From NCBI GenBank assembly GCA_945619025.1, contig CALZBJ010000005.1:62001-126000 (forward strand): a DNA stretch of 64,000 nucleotides, written 5' to 3'. The translations under genes were made by a program, and so were the position numbers. This DNA is from CALZBJ01 sp945619025 (GTDB taxonomy: Bacteria > Pseudomonadota > Gammaproteobacteria > Cardiobacteriales > Wohlfahrtiimonadaceae). Under the pieces are notes generated by a model that saw only the letters and a list, made by a program, of their open reading frames with translations, did no database searches and was not told the DNA's origin. This document shows positions 43,658 to 52,863 of this stretch, in pieces; position 1 is the first letter of the stretch; every line of letters begins with the position of its first letter.

Positions 43658-44794
43658 TCATTTCCCGAGGCCATCAAAGAACTTCTTTACGCCATCGAGC
43701 CAGCTATTTTGCTGGGGGACATGATTTTCCCCTAAGGTTTCACCAAATTTACGGAGCATCTCTTTTTGATCGTTGCTGAGCTTCACCGGCGTTTCTACTT
43801 TAATGGCGCAGAGTAGATCGCCTTGAGCGCCGCCGCGTACAGGTTTAACTCCTTTTCCTCGGAGTCTAAAGATTCGGCCCGTTTGTGTCTCAGCCGGAAT
43901 TTTCAAATTAACCCGGCCATCAAGGGTGGGGACTTCAATTTCACCACCGAGTGCTGCCGTAACAAAGCTCACCGGAACCTCGCAGTGAAGATGCTGATCA
44001 TCACGGGTGAAGATCGCATGTTTTTTCACGCGGATTTGGACGTATAGATCGCCACCTGGGCCACCATTAACGCCCGCTTCTCCTTCGCCTGAAAGACGAA
44101 TACGATCGCCCGTATCAACGCCTGCTGGCACTTTTACTTCGAGCGTTTTTGTTTTGCGCTCTTGGCCTGTGCCGTGACAATTGGTACAGGGATTGGTGAT
44201 TTTCTTACCGCGTCCTTGACAGTCCGGACAGGTCTGCTGAACGGAGAAAAAACCTTGCGACATACGCACTTGGCCTTGTCCGTGACAGGTTGGGCAGGTG
44301 ACAGGCTCTGATCCTGCGGCTGCGCCTGATCCATTACAGTGATGACAATGAACGGTTGTCGGGACACTAATGCGCGTTGTGGTGCCGAAAACAGCCTCTT
44401 CTAGGGTGATATCGAGTTGATAGCCAATATCATCGCCACGATAGGCTCGATTTGCTTGAGAGCGTCCACCTCCGCCGAAGATATCGCCAAACATATCACC
44501 AAAGATATCGCCAAAATCTGCGCCACCAAATCCGCCAGCGCCCCCGCCAAACCCACCGGCTTGACCGTTCACTCCTGCATGGCCGTATTGGTCATACATT
44601 TGGCGTTTTTCGTCATCAAAGAGCACTTCATAGGCTTTTTGAACCTCTTTAAATTTCTCTTCTGCTTCTTCTTTTTTGTCAGCATTACGGTCAGGGTGAT
44701 ATTTCATTGCAAGACGTCTATATGCTTTGCGAATCTCATCTTTCGATGCGCCTTTTTCAATCCCTAACACTTCATAATAATCGCGTTCTGCCAT
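43658..44794 (-). CDS. dnaJ: Chaperone DnaJ (Hsp40)
   Basis: 378 residues. J domain with YHPDRNADK (HPD), Gly/Phe-rich linker (about 75-112), zinc-binding domain with four CxxCxGxG repeats (CHHCNGSG, CPTCHGQG, CPDCQGRG, CTNCHGTG) and the C-terminal substrate-binding domain. Stimulates DnaK ATPase. Downstream of dnaK with a 231-base gap that contains a strong hairpin. Confidence 0.97.
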   Translation of the reverse strand: MAERDYYEVLGIEKGASKDEIRKAYRRLAMKYHPDRNADKKEEAEEKFKEVQKAYEVLFDDEKRQMYDQYGHAGVNGQAGGFGGGAGGFGGADFGDIFGDMFGDIFGGGGRSQANRAYRGDDIGYQLDITLEEAVFGTTTRISVPTTVHCHHCNGSGAAAGSEPVTCPTCHGQGQVRMSQGFFSVQQTCPDCQGRGKKITNPCTNCHGTGQERKTKTLEVKVPAGVDTGDRIRLSGEGEAGVNGGPGGDLYVQIRVKKHAIFTRDDQHLHCEVPVSFVTAALGGEIEVPTLDGRVNLKIPAETQTGRIFRLRGKGVKPVRGGAQGDLLCAIKVETPVKLSNDQKEMLRKFGETLGENHVPQQNSWLDGVKKFFDGLGK

Positions 44795-44963
44795 GGATAA
44801 TGATCGTTCCTTATTAACCGTTTATCTGTTTATTTAATGCTCTTTCGAGCTACCATTATGGGATGAAGAATCATCTTATTGATCAACATCGTTATACTTA
44901 AATGAATGAGCATGGGTGTGGAGCAATAAAATGACTCAGGGAGCCATCTCTTTTTTAGGAAAG

Positions 44964-44992
44964 ATCCCCAGAGAATCGAAATTCTCTGAGGA
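44964..44992 (-). other. Hairpin in the dnaK-dnaJ intergenic region
   Basis: CAGAGAAT-CGAA-ATTCTCTG (44969-44988) is a perfect 8-base stem with a stable tetraloop-like turn and extra ATCC/GGAT pairing. Only a weak T-rich stretch follows on the minus strand, so it may be a partial terminator or an mRNA processing element that makes dnaK more abundant than dnaJ. Confidence 0.5.
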
Positions 44993-45025
44993 TGCGTTAT
45001 CACCAAATCAATTCATTTAGAATGA

Positions 45026-46954
45026 TTATTTTTTATCTTTGTCGTCTTTAACTTCTTCGAACTCAGCGTCAACAACGTTGTCGTCTTTTGGTGCTTCTTC
45101 GGTACCGGGAGCTGCGCCGGCTGCATCGCCACCTTGTTCCGCGTAAACGCGCTGTGCAAGTTCGCCAGCAACGGTTGTTAAAGCATCAGTTTTTGCTTTG
45201 ATTGCGTCAACATCATCGCCTTTTAAGACTTCTTTTGTCTCTTCAATCGCCGCTTCGATGTTTTTCTTCTCATCGTCAGTCACTTTGTCACCAAGATCTT
45301 TGAGAGATTTCTCAGAAGCATGGATCATCTGTTCTGCCGTGTTGCGTGCGGTCACGAGCTCTTGGAATTTTTTATCTTCTTCCGCATTAGCTTCCGCATC
45401 TTTTACCATTTTCTCGATATCATCTTCCGATAATCCTGAGCTTGATTTAATCACAATCGATTGCTCTTTACCGGTGGATTTATCTTTCGCCGAGACATTC
45501 ATAATCCCGTTTGCATCGATATCAAAGGTCACTTCGATTTGTGGAACACCGCGCGGTGCTGGTGGAATATCTGTTAAGTCAAATTGACCAAGTGAATGGT
45601 TTTGTGATGCTTGTGGACGCTCACCTTGTAAGATATGAATCGTTACTGCAGGCTGATTGTCCGCCGCTGTTGAGAAGACTTGGCTCGCGTTGGTTGGGAT
45701 TGTGGTGTTTTTATCGATCAGTTTTGTCATCACGCCACCCATGGTTTCAATACCGAGCGAAAGAGGGGTAACGTCGAGTAGTAAAACATCTTTCACATCA
45801 CCGCCTAATACACCGCCTTGGATTGCGGCGCCCGATGCCACTGCTTCGTCAGGATTCACGTCACGACGGGGTTCTTTACCGAAGAATTCTTTCACTTTTT
45901 CTTGAACTTTCGGCATACGGGTTTGACCACCGACTAAAATCACATCATCAATTTGTGATACGGCTAAACCAGCATCTTTAAGTGCTGTACGGCATGGCTC
46001 TAACGTGCGCTCGATTAACTCTTCAACTAATGCTTCGAGTTTTGCGCGGGTCATTTTGATGTCTAAGTGTTTAGGACCTGTGCTATCGGCTGTGATGTAA
46101 GGAAGGTTGATCGAGGTTTGTTGTGATGATGACAATTCGATTTTCGCTTTTTCACCGGCTTCTTTTAAGCGTTGAAGCGCTAATGGATCGTTGCGAAGGT
46201 CAATGCCTGAATCTTTTTTGAACTCTTCAACTAAGTAATCGATCACAACGGCGTCAAAGTCTTCACCGCCAAGGAATGTATCCCCGTTGGTTGAAAGTAC
46301 TTCGAATTGTTTATCGCCATCAACGTCGGCAATTTCGATAATTGAGATGTCGAATGTACCGCCGCCTAAGTCAAATACCGCAATTTTGCTTTCGTCTTTG
46401 GTTTTTTTATCCATACCGTAGGCAAGGGCAGCCGCAGTAGGTTCGTTGATGATACGTTTAACATCTAGACCAGCGATTTGGCCTGCGTCTTTAGTTGCCT
46501 GACGTTGTGCATCATTGAAGTATGCAGGAACGGTGATCACCGCTTCTGTCACTTTTTCGCCTAAATAATCTTCAGCGGTTTGTTTCATTTTACGAAGCAC
46601 TTCCGCTGAGATTTGAGGAGGCGCCATTTTTTCGCCTTTGACTGATACCCACGCATCGCCATTGTCTGCTTTAACGATTTCAAATGGGACAAGATCTTTG
46701 TCTTTTTGAACTTCAGCATCTTCAAAACGGCGTCCGATAAGACGTTTGATCGCAAAAAGAGTGTTTTTAGGATTGGTCACCGCTTGGCGTTTTGCAGGTT
46801 GACCGGTTAAGATTTCACCATCTTCTGTGTATGCAACGATTGATGGAGTGGTGCGATCGCCTTCGGCGTTTTCGATAACGCGTACTTTTTCGCCATCCAT
46901 AATGGCAACACATGAGTTAGTTGTACCTAAGTCAATCCCGATGATTTTAGACAT
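45026..46954 (-). CDS. dnaK: Chaperone DnaK (Hsp70)
   Basis: 642 residues, normal length. N-terminal ATPase MSKIIGIDLGTTNSCVAIMDG, phosphate loops AVITVPAYFNDAQRQAT and IAVFDLGGGTFDISI, DVILVGGQTRMPKVQ, the interdomain linker DVLLLDVTPLSLGIE, substrate-binding domain, helical lid, and the C-terminal acidic EEVKDD-type tail. A sigma32-like promoter lies 105 bases upstream. grpE is not adjacent. Confidence 0.98.
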   Translation of the reverse strand: MSKIIGIDLGTTNSCVAIMDGEKVRVIENAEGDRTTPSIVAYTEDGEILTGQPAKRQAVTNPKNTLFAIKRLIGRRFEDAEVQKDKDLVPFEIVKADNGDAWVSVKGEKMAPPQISAEVLRKMKQTAEDYLGEKVTEAVITVPAYFNDAQRQATKDAGQIAGLDVKRIINEPTAAALAYGMDKKTKDESKIAVFDLGGGTFDISIIEIADVDGDKQFEVLSTNGDTFLGGEDFDAVVIDYLVEEFKKDSGIDLRNDPLALQRLKEAGEKAKIELSSSQQTSINLPYITADSTGPKHLDIKMTRAKLEALVEELIERTLEPCRTALKDAGLAVSQIDDVILVGGQTRMPKVQEKVKEFFGKEPRRDVNPDEAVASGAAIQGGVLGGDVKDVLLLDVTPLSLGIETMGGVMTKLIDKNTTIPTNASQVFSTAADNQPAVTIHILQGERPQASQNHSLGQFDLTDIPPAPRGVPQIEVTFDIDANGIMNVSAKDKSTGKEQSIVIKSSSGLSEDDIEKMVKDAEANAEEDKKFQELVTARNTAEQMIHASEKSLKDLGDKVTDDEKKNIEAAIEETKEVLKGDDVDAIKAKTDALTTVAGELAQRVYAEQGGDAAGAAPGTEEAPKDDNVVDAEFEEVKDDKDKK

Positions 46955-47059
46955 ATATAATTACCTCAAAAATATAATTTAAAAATTTAGTTTGAATTAT
47001 TGATAAAACGCTATAAAAACGTGTTTGTTTAAACTGATTAAATTCTCTTTCTGAAGGTA

Positions 47060-47087
47060 ATATGGAGATGGGATTTGGATATTCAAG
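47060..47087 (-). promoter_or_regulatory. Heat-shock (sigma32-type) promoter of dnaK
   Basis: On the minus strand: CTTGAA (47087-47082), 14-base spacer, CTCCATAT (47067-47060), against consensus CTTGAAA-N13/14-CCCCATNT with one mismatch in the -10. It leaves a leader of about 95 bases before dnaK. Confidence 0.7.
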
Positions 47088-47190
47088 GCTAAAGTGCAAT
47101 TTTTTTTGAATTTGGCCGATTTTTAAGCGATAAAGTGAGTGATCCGCCTTAATTTAGGTCTCTCTTGATTTAAATGGAGTGGGCGAACAA

Positions 47191-47928
47191 TTACGAATAA
47201 TCCCGCTGACCGAAGATATCGCTGCCGACACGAATCATCGTGGCACCCTCTAAAATCGCCAGCTCAAGATCGCCGCTCATGCCCATCGAGAGCTCTGTTG
47301 CCGTGTCAGGAAGAAGGCCTTTCTCAATGGATTCATCACGGAGGTTGCGAAGAAGCGCAAACCCTTCGCGGACGTTAGTTTCATTATCGCTATGTAGCCC
47401 GATGGTCATAAGCCCCCGAATGGTTAGCTTGGTGAGCGGTTTAATATCGGCTAAAAATTCAAAAAGTGCTTCCGGTAATAAGCCCGATTTACTCGCTTCT
47501 CGGGAGGTGTTGACTTGGATAAACACCTCCATATTAATGTGATTGAGCGTGCAATAATCATTAATGCGGCGGGCAATGCGAAGGCGATCGACCGATTGAA
47601 TACAGGTGGCGACTTGGCAAACGTCCGCGACTTTATTGCCTTGCAGTTGGCCGATAAAGTGATTTTCTCGTGGAGTAATAAGCTTAATATTCGAAAGATC
47701 AGCTTTAGTGAGTAAGTGAGGCGCTTTTTCTACCAGTTCCTGTACTCGATTTTCCCCCAATAACCCATACCCAAACTCAATTGCCGTATTAATCTCCCCG
47801 GGGGTACGCGTTTTTGTTGCCATTAATAGCGAGATCTCATTGGGATCACGGGCCGCTTTTTTAGCCGCCGTTTCAATGCGAGCGTTTAGGTGATCTAAAT
47901 TTGTTTTAAGGTAGGAAAAATCAGTCAT
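47191..47928 (-). CDS. yggS: PLP homeostasis protein YggS
   Basis: 245 residues, single-domain alanine-racemase-fold PLP-binding protein that controls cellular pyridoxal phosphate. The PLP lysine lies in LLMATKTR; GYGLLGENRVQE, HFIGQLQGNK, VNTSREASKSGL, GLMTIG and LSMGMSGDLELAI are conserved family segments. Lies between the NtrX-like regulator gene and dnaK. Confidence 0.95.
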   Translation of the reverse strand: MTDFSYLKTNLDHLNARIETAAKKAARDPNEISLLMATKTRTPGEINTAIEFGYGLLGENRVQELVEKAPHLLTKADLSNIKLITPRENHFIGQLQGNKVADVCQVATCIQSVDRLRIARRINDYCTLNHINMEVFIQVNTSREASKSGLLPEALFEFLADIKPLTKLTIRGLMTIGLHSDNETNVREGFALLRNLRDESIEKGLLPDTATELSMGMSGDLELAILEGATMIRVGSDIFGQRDYS

Positions 47929-47983
47929 AGCAGTGTGTGCAGGTTGTCATTAAAAGTTAATCATGATGGTGATGGCATTATCG

Positions 47984-49360
47984 TTATTTACCGGTTTTTG
48001 GGTCAATATCGAGCGATTTTAATTTACGATAGAGGTTTGTTCGCTCCATTCCCACAAGCTTTGCGAGATTTGCCATATTGCCATCAACGCGTTCATATTG
48101 AGCAATTAAATAGGCCCGTTCAAATTGTTCTCGCGCTTCGCGAAGCGGTAGGTCGAGTGGGAGTGAATAGGTATGATTGTCCGCTTTTTTCGGTGCTTCA
48201 AGAATCTGCTTTTCAAGCTCCGCATTCACCTCATCGAGCGATACTTCATCTTGTGAGCCTAAAATTAAGAGGCGTTTAATGAGATTTTTTAGCTCTTGAT
48301 GATTACCTGTCCATTCATGATTGCGGAGGCGATTTTGCGCAGCAATCGAGAAATGGCGATAATTGAGATGTTTTTCCTCAACAAAATAGTGCACATAGGC
48401 ATTGATGAGCTCAGGCACATCTTCAGGATGGAGGCGAAGCGAGGGAAGCTGAATCGTCACCTCATTTAAAAGGTGCCATAACTCGCTTGAAAATTCCTCT
48501 TGTTCCACTAAATAGGGAAGATAGGCATCGGCGGAAAAAATAGCGCGCAGTTGAATTGCGCTACTTGTTTTGCGCTCGGTTGCAAGGGCATTTAACAGTT
48601 TAGCAAGGGCGGTTTGGATCGCGGTACTCGCCTCATCAATCTCTTTAAAATAGAGAATGCCTCCATTGCCGTGCTGAATGATTTGCGGGCTGATTTTTCC
48701 ACTCGGATCGAAAAAGGTGGAATTAAAGAGTGCATCATTCATTGTGCCAAGATTAAACTCTAAAAAGGCTCCTTTACGCTCCGGTGAGAGGTCATGAATA
48801 TAGCTTGCAACCCCATCAATCTCGGTACCCGGCTCACCAAGCAGTAAAATATTAGCATGGGAGACTGAGGCCGATTTTTGCAGATTATTACGCAGATTTT
48901 GTGCCACTAAACTGCGCCCAACCGGCTCAAAAGGATAGGGCTTTTCAGTGGGTAAGATCGGCTCGATCGATTCCGCCAGCAGAGCAGGCGCTTCAGTTAA
49001 CGTTTTATCCACCACCATTAAAAGTTTGGCAAGGGTGAGCGGCTTTTCTAAAAAGTCCGACGCCCCGAGCTTTGTCGCTTCAATGGCGTGCTCGAGAGTG
49101 CCATGTCCGCTCATCATAATCACCGGTGCCATATTGCCCGCTTCACGCCACGATTTAAGCAGTGAAATCCCATCAATGTCGGGCATCCAAATATCGAGCA
49201 AAATCAGATCAGGATCGGTCGATTCTTTGAGGGCATTGGCTTCCGCGCCGTTATAGGCAACCGCCACTTCGTATCCTTCGTCTTGTAAGATGTCGCTGAC
49301 GAGATCGCAAATATCTTGTTCATCATCAACAATTAAGATTTTCGCTGGATTATCGGCCAT
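47984..49360 (-). CDS. NtrX-like response regulator with degenerate AAA+ domain
   Basis: 458 residues from ATG 49360 (AGGAG 11 bases upstream; the frame opens with TTG at 49393). The receiver domain is intact: DDE at 12-14, phosphoacceptor D56 in LLLDIWMPD, and K in FLEKPL. The central sigma54-interaction domain is recognisable but lacks key residues: Walker A is GEPGTEID instead of GESGTGKE, there is no GAFTGA loop, and Walker B reads GGILYFKEID instead of GGTLFLDEI. The C-terminal Fis-type helix-turn-helix (GNMANLAKLVGMERTNLYRKLKSL) is NtrX-like. It probably works as a phosphorylated DNA-binding regulator without sigma54 ATPase activity. No sensor kinase gene is adjacent. Confidence 0.85.
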   Translation of the reverse strand: MADNPAKILIVDDEQDICDLVSDILQDEGYEVAVAYNGAEANALKESTDPDLILLDIWMPDIDGISLLKSWREAGNMAPVIMMSGHGTLEHAIEATKLGASDFLEKPLTLAKLLMVVDKTLTEAPALLAESIEPILPTEKPYPFEPVGRSLVAQNLRNNLQKSASVSHANILLLGEPGTEIDGVASYIHDLSPERKGAFLEFNLGTMNDALFNSTFFDPSGKISPQIIQHGNGGILYFKEIDEASTAIQTALAKLLNALATERKTSSAIQLRAIFSADAYLPYLVEQEEFSSELWHLLNEVTIQLPSLRLHPEDVPELINAYVHYFVEEKHLNYRHFSIAAQNRLRNHEWTGNHQELKNLIKRLLILGSQDEVSLDEVNAELEKQILEAPKKADNHTYSLPLDLPLREAREQFERAYLIAQYERVDGNMANLAKLVGMERTNLYRKLKSLDIDPKTGK

Positions 49361-49411
49361 AAATATAGAAACTCCTGAATGAATGGTTTTCAATTAAATT
49401 AAAATTGTGGA

Positions 49412-49460
49412 TAAAAAGAACGCCTATAGGGTCGATTGTATCACATTCCTAGAGGCGTTT
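49412..49460 (-). terminator. Terminator after topA
   Basis: AACGCCTATAGG (49419-49430) and CCTAGAGGCGTT (49448-49459) pair with one mismatch; on the minus strand TTCTTTTT follows. It separates topA from the downstream NtrX-like gene. Confidence 0.75.
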
Positions 49461-49523
49461 TTCGTTTGAGCGTTTTAAAGCGTTACCCCAATTTAGTGGT
49501 AATGTTCGCGGGATGAATCGTGA

Positions 49524-52031
49524 TTATGATTCATCCCCCGTATCACTTTTTGTGGCTTTTTTAGTCGTCGTCTTTTTAGCTGCCGTTTTAGTGGCTGTTT
49601 TTGACGTTGCTTTGGTTGCAGCTTTGGCTGTTGTTTTCTTGGCTGCAGGCTTTTTGGCAGCCGTTTTTTTAGCCGTTGTCTTCTTCGCGGTCGTTTTCTT
49701 TTCTGCAGCCTTTTTGGTAGTGGTCTTTTTCGCACGGGTTTTTTTGGCCGGTGCTTTTTCGATCATCTCTTTACACTCATCTAAAGTAAGTGTTTTCGGG
49801 TCACGATCTTTCGGAACACGCACGTTTTTCGTACCATCTGTGATATAAGGCCCGTAGCGGCCATTAATTACCTCAATGGTGAGCTCTCCCTCTTTAAAGG
49901 TGTGGATATATTTCGCTGCTTCTGCCTCTTTGTGCGCTTTAACCACTTCCAGTGCCTCTTCGTAAGTCACCGTATAAGGGTCGTACTCTTTGAGCGAGAC
50001 GAATTTACGTGGACCGTATTGGATATAGGGCCCAAAGCGACCGATATTGGCGCGAATATCATAATCATCATCGCCTTTGCCTAGAACGCGCGGTAATTTA
50101 AAGAGTGCAATGGCCTCTTCGAGCGTGATGGTATCGAGCCGTTGATCGGGAAGAAGTGAAGCGAATTTTGGCTTCTCTTCATCATCTTTATCGCCAATTT
50201 GAGCAAAGGGTCCATAGCGACCAATGCGAACAGATACAGGCTTACCAGTTTTCGGATCATCCCCTAAAACGCGGGCTTGCGCCACATCCGCACGGGAGAC
50301 ATTCTCTTCCACATCATCGCATTGAGTGATAAAAGGTTGCCAGAAAGCATCAAGTAGTGGTACCCACTCTTTTTCACCGCGAGACACCTCATCGAGGCTA
50401 TCTTCAAGCGTTGCGGTGAAATCATAATCGACATATTGGGTGAAATGTTCGGTTAAAAAGCGCGAGACAATTTGCCCAACATCCGTAGGAATAAAACGGC
50501 GCGCATCCATGGTGACATACTCACGATTTTGCAGGGTCGAGATAATGCTTGCATAGGTTGAAGGGCGGCCAATGCCATACTCTTCAAGGGTTTTTACGAG
50601 CGAGGCTTCCGTATAACGGGGTGGCGGCTCAGTAAAATGTTGATTGGGGATGATATCGCTTAGTGCGACAATATCGCCAACCGCCATCTCCGGTAAGATG
50701 CGATCTTCCTCTTTCTCGGCTTTTTCATCATCATTATCTTCAAGATAGAGACTCATAAAACCCGGGAAAGCGATGGTTGAACCGTTAACGCGGAAGAGGT
50801 GTTTGCCTTGTTCCCCTAAATCAACGGCGGTGGTGTTCATAATGGCCGATTCCATCTGAGAGGCAACGGCGCGTTTCCAAATTAGCTCATAGAGACGATA
50901 TTGATCCGAATCGAGATATTGTTTCACCGATTCTGGCGTTCTAAATACCGAGGTAGGGCGGATCGCCTCATGCGCCTCTTGGGCATTTTTGGATTTTGTT
51001 TTATAGATGCGTGGCGCTTCAGGGCAATACTCTTTGCCGTGTTCGCGGGTAATATATGAACGAATATCGGTAAGCGCTTCGTCCGATAATGTAACCGAGT
51101 CGGTACGCATATAAGTAATCAGACCGATCGTTTCCGTGCCAAGATTAATCCCTTCATAGAGATTTTGCGCAACGCGCATGGTGCGAGAGGCGCTAAAACG
51201 GAGTTTACGTGACCCTTCCTGTTGTAAGGTTGAGGTGGTGAAGGGCGGTGCAGGATTGCGGCGACGCTGACGTTTTTCAACATTGACAACCGGCAGCTCA
51301 TTACCAAAGGCGTCGGTTAATGTTTTAACCACATGAGCAGCCGATTTTTCATCGCGGAAGCTAAATTGCTCCACCTTTTCAGTCTCAAAATCGGTGAGGC
51401 GTCCGGTAAACTTACTTGAATCTTTATTAAGATCGGCGGTGATTGACCAATACTCTTCAGAAACGAAGGCGTTAATCTCATCTTCCCGCTCACAAATCAT
51501 GCGAAGTGCCGGTGATTGAACGCGTCCTGCCGATAAACCTGGGCTAATCTTCTTCCATAAAAGCGGTGATAAATTAAATCCAACGAGATAATCGAGCGCG
51601 GTTCGAGCTTGCTGCGCATTGACTAAATCCATCGCAAGATCACGGGGATTTTGTACCGCATCTTGAATCGCTTTTTTGGTGATTTCGTGGAAAACCACAC
51701 GTGAAATATTCTTATCTTTTAAGGCGTTTTTCTCTTTTAGATACTCTAAAATATGCCATGAAATCGCTTCCCCTTCGCGGTCCGGGTCCGTTGCGAGCAT
51801 GAGGTTGTCTGCGTCTTTTAACGCCTTTTCAATCGCCGCGAGATGCTTTTTATTTTGGCTAAGGACTTCATACTTCATATCGAAGTTATTATCTGTGTCC
51901 ACAGAGCCTTGTTTACGCACAAGCGCACGCACATGCCCAAATGAGGCAAGTACGGTAAAATCTTTCCCTAGATATTTTTCTATGGTTTTTGCTTTGGCTG
52001 GTGATTCAACTATGACCAGTGATTTTGTCAT
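49524..52031 (-). CDS. topA: DNA topoisomerase I with Lys/Ala-rich tail
   Basis: 835 residues, type IA topoisomerase relaxing negative supercoils. TOPRIM domain VIVESPAKAKTIEKYLG and TDPDREGEA, active-site Y307 in GLITYMRTDS. The C-terminal part has three repeats of the GRYGPF/GRFGPY/GRYGPY type (Topo_C_Rpt). No four-cysteine zinc ribbons as in E. coli TopA are present. The last 75 or so residues (about 760-835) consist almost wholly of Lys, Ala and Thr in AKK/TKK repeats, resembling a histone H1-like DNA-binding tail, ending DTGDES. Confidence 0.95.
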   Translation of the reverse strand: MTKSLVIVESPAKAKTIEKYLGKDFTVLASFGHVRALVRKQGSVDTDNNFDMKYEVLSQNKKHLAAIEKALKDADNLMLATDPDREGEAISWHILEYLKEKNALKDKNISRVVFHEITKKAIQDAVQNPRDLAMDLVNAQQARTALDYLVGFNLSPLLWKKISPGLSAGRVQSPALRMICEREDEINAFVSEEYWSITADLNKDSSKFTGRLTDFETEKVEQFSFRDEKSAAHVVKTLTDAFGNELPVVNVEKRQRRRNPAPPFTTSTLQQEGSRKLRFSASRTMRVAQNLYEGINLGTETIGLITYMRTDSVTLSDEALTDIRSYITREHGKEYCPEAPRIYKTKSKNAQEAHEAIRPTSVFRTPESVKQYLDSDQYRLYELIWKRAVASQMESAIMNTTAVDLGEQGKHLFRVNGSTIAFPGFMSLYLEDNDDEKAEKEEDRILPEMAVGDIVALSDIIPNQHFTEPPPRYTEASLVKTLEEYGIGRPSTYASIISTLQNREYVTMDARRFIPTDVGQIVSRFLTEHFTQYVDYDFTATLEDSLDEVSRGEKEWVPLLDAFWQPFITQCDDVEENVSRADVAQARVLGDDPKTGKPVSVRIGRYGPFAQIGDKDDEEKPKFASLLPDQRLDTITLEEAIALFKLPRVLGKGDDDYDIRANIGRFGPYIQYGPRKFVSLKEYDPYTVTYEEALEVVKAHKEAEAAKYIHTFKEGELTIEVINGRYGPYITDGTKNVRVPKDRDPKTLTLDECKEMIEKAPAKKTRAKKTTTKKAAEKKTTAKKTTAKKTAAKKPAAKKTTAKAATKATSKTATKTAAKKTTTKKATKSDTGDES

Positions 52032-52216
52032 TAAATATTACCTTATATCCCGAATGTAGATAAGATTGGTGCGCGATTTGAGTAGCTCGCGTTTTGGGTG
52101 TTTGTTATAATACCTAAATTCCAATCGAATAAAAATGTTATATTTAGTTTGAAGTTTTTTTTGAGAATTTCAAGTGATCTAACATTATAGTTATAAATTG
52201 AGAGCAAGTTAAACCT
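52032..52216. other. Divergent intergenic region between topA and the small membrane protein gene
   Basis: Both neighbours must be transcribed outward from here. A TATTAT -10 on the minus strand (52112-52107) with a poor -35 (TTTTTA) is the best topA candidate. On the plus strand a TTGAGA with CATTAT 16 bases later is possible. AT-rich tracts dominate; nothing firmer is visible. Confidence 0.3.
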
Positions 52217-52363
52217 ATGTATTTTGAAAAGAAAGAGAAGAAACGTTCATTTTTTTGGGTCTATATTATCCTATTTGTCGCCTTTATTATCTGGGTAATG
52301 CTCGATGAAGGTGAGAATTTACAAGAAGAATATCAAGTGCACGAGCTTCAATTTGAACGATAG
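52217..52363 (+). CDS. Small membrane protein, 48 residues
   Basis: Open frame MYFEKKEKKRSFFWV...ELQFER. Very basic N-terminus (KKEKKR), one hydrophobic helix at about residues 12-28 and an acidic C-terminal part (DEGENLQEE). The positive-inside rule predicts N-in, C-out. Located 29 bases before dgkA, so probably co-transcribed. Family not recognised; ribosome site is weak. Confidence 0.5.
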   Translation: MYFEKKEKKRSFFWVYIILFVAFIIWVMLDEGENLQEEYQVHELQFER

Positions 52364-52392
52364 GCCACTTAAATTAAGATAGATCAAATAAT

Positions 52393-52758
52393 ATGATGAA
52401 TAAACCGGGTGCTACGGGATTAAAACGCATTATCAATGCGTTTTTTTACTCTATGAAGGGCATAAAAGCGGCATTTAAATCGGAAGCGGCGTTTCGTCAA
52501 GAGGCGCTCCTCGCACTTATTTTAATTCCGCTCGCGTTTTGGCTCTCAGACACCAAAGTTGAGCTAATATTAATGGTGGGTTCGGTGCTTTTACTGATGA
52601 TGATGGAGCTTGTGAATTCCTCCATTGAAGCAATTGTAGATCGGATTGGTCCTGAGATTCACCCGCTTTCAGGGCAGGCAAAAGATATCGGTTCAGCGAT
52701 TGTCTTTTTTGCCATGATGATTCTTGCGCTGGTGTGGGGCGGGATTCTTCTTTTTTAA
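52393..52758 (+). CDS. dgkA: Diacylglycerol kinase
   Basis: 121-residue integral membrane enzyme phosphorylating diacylglycerol for phospholipid recycling. GLKRIINAFFYSMKGIKAAFKSEAAFRQE with the catalytic-zone Glu and the conserved MMMELVNSSIEAIVDRIG are diagnostic; three membrane helices follow the usual layout. Confidence 0.95.
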   Translation: MMNKPGATGLKRIINAFFYSMKGIKAAFKSEAAFRQEALLALILIPLAFWLSDTKVELILMVGSVLLLMMMELVNSSIEAIVDRIGPEIHPLSGQAKDIGSAIVFFAMMILALVWGGILLF

Positions 52759-52863
52759 CTTTAAACACATTCAGTGGTGTTCTGCTTCGATCGATAACGC
52801 ATACTATGGCTCGAAATAGAACATACTGTACGATAGATAAAACAGAAAATATAAGGATATACG

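Noticed and set aside
49493..49848. Arg/Lys-rich and hydrophobic open frames opposite or alongside the topA tail
   Set aside because: They are frame shadows of the repetitive Lys/Ala/Thr codons; no ribosome sites or separate transcription signals.
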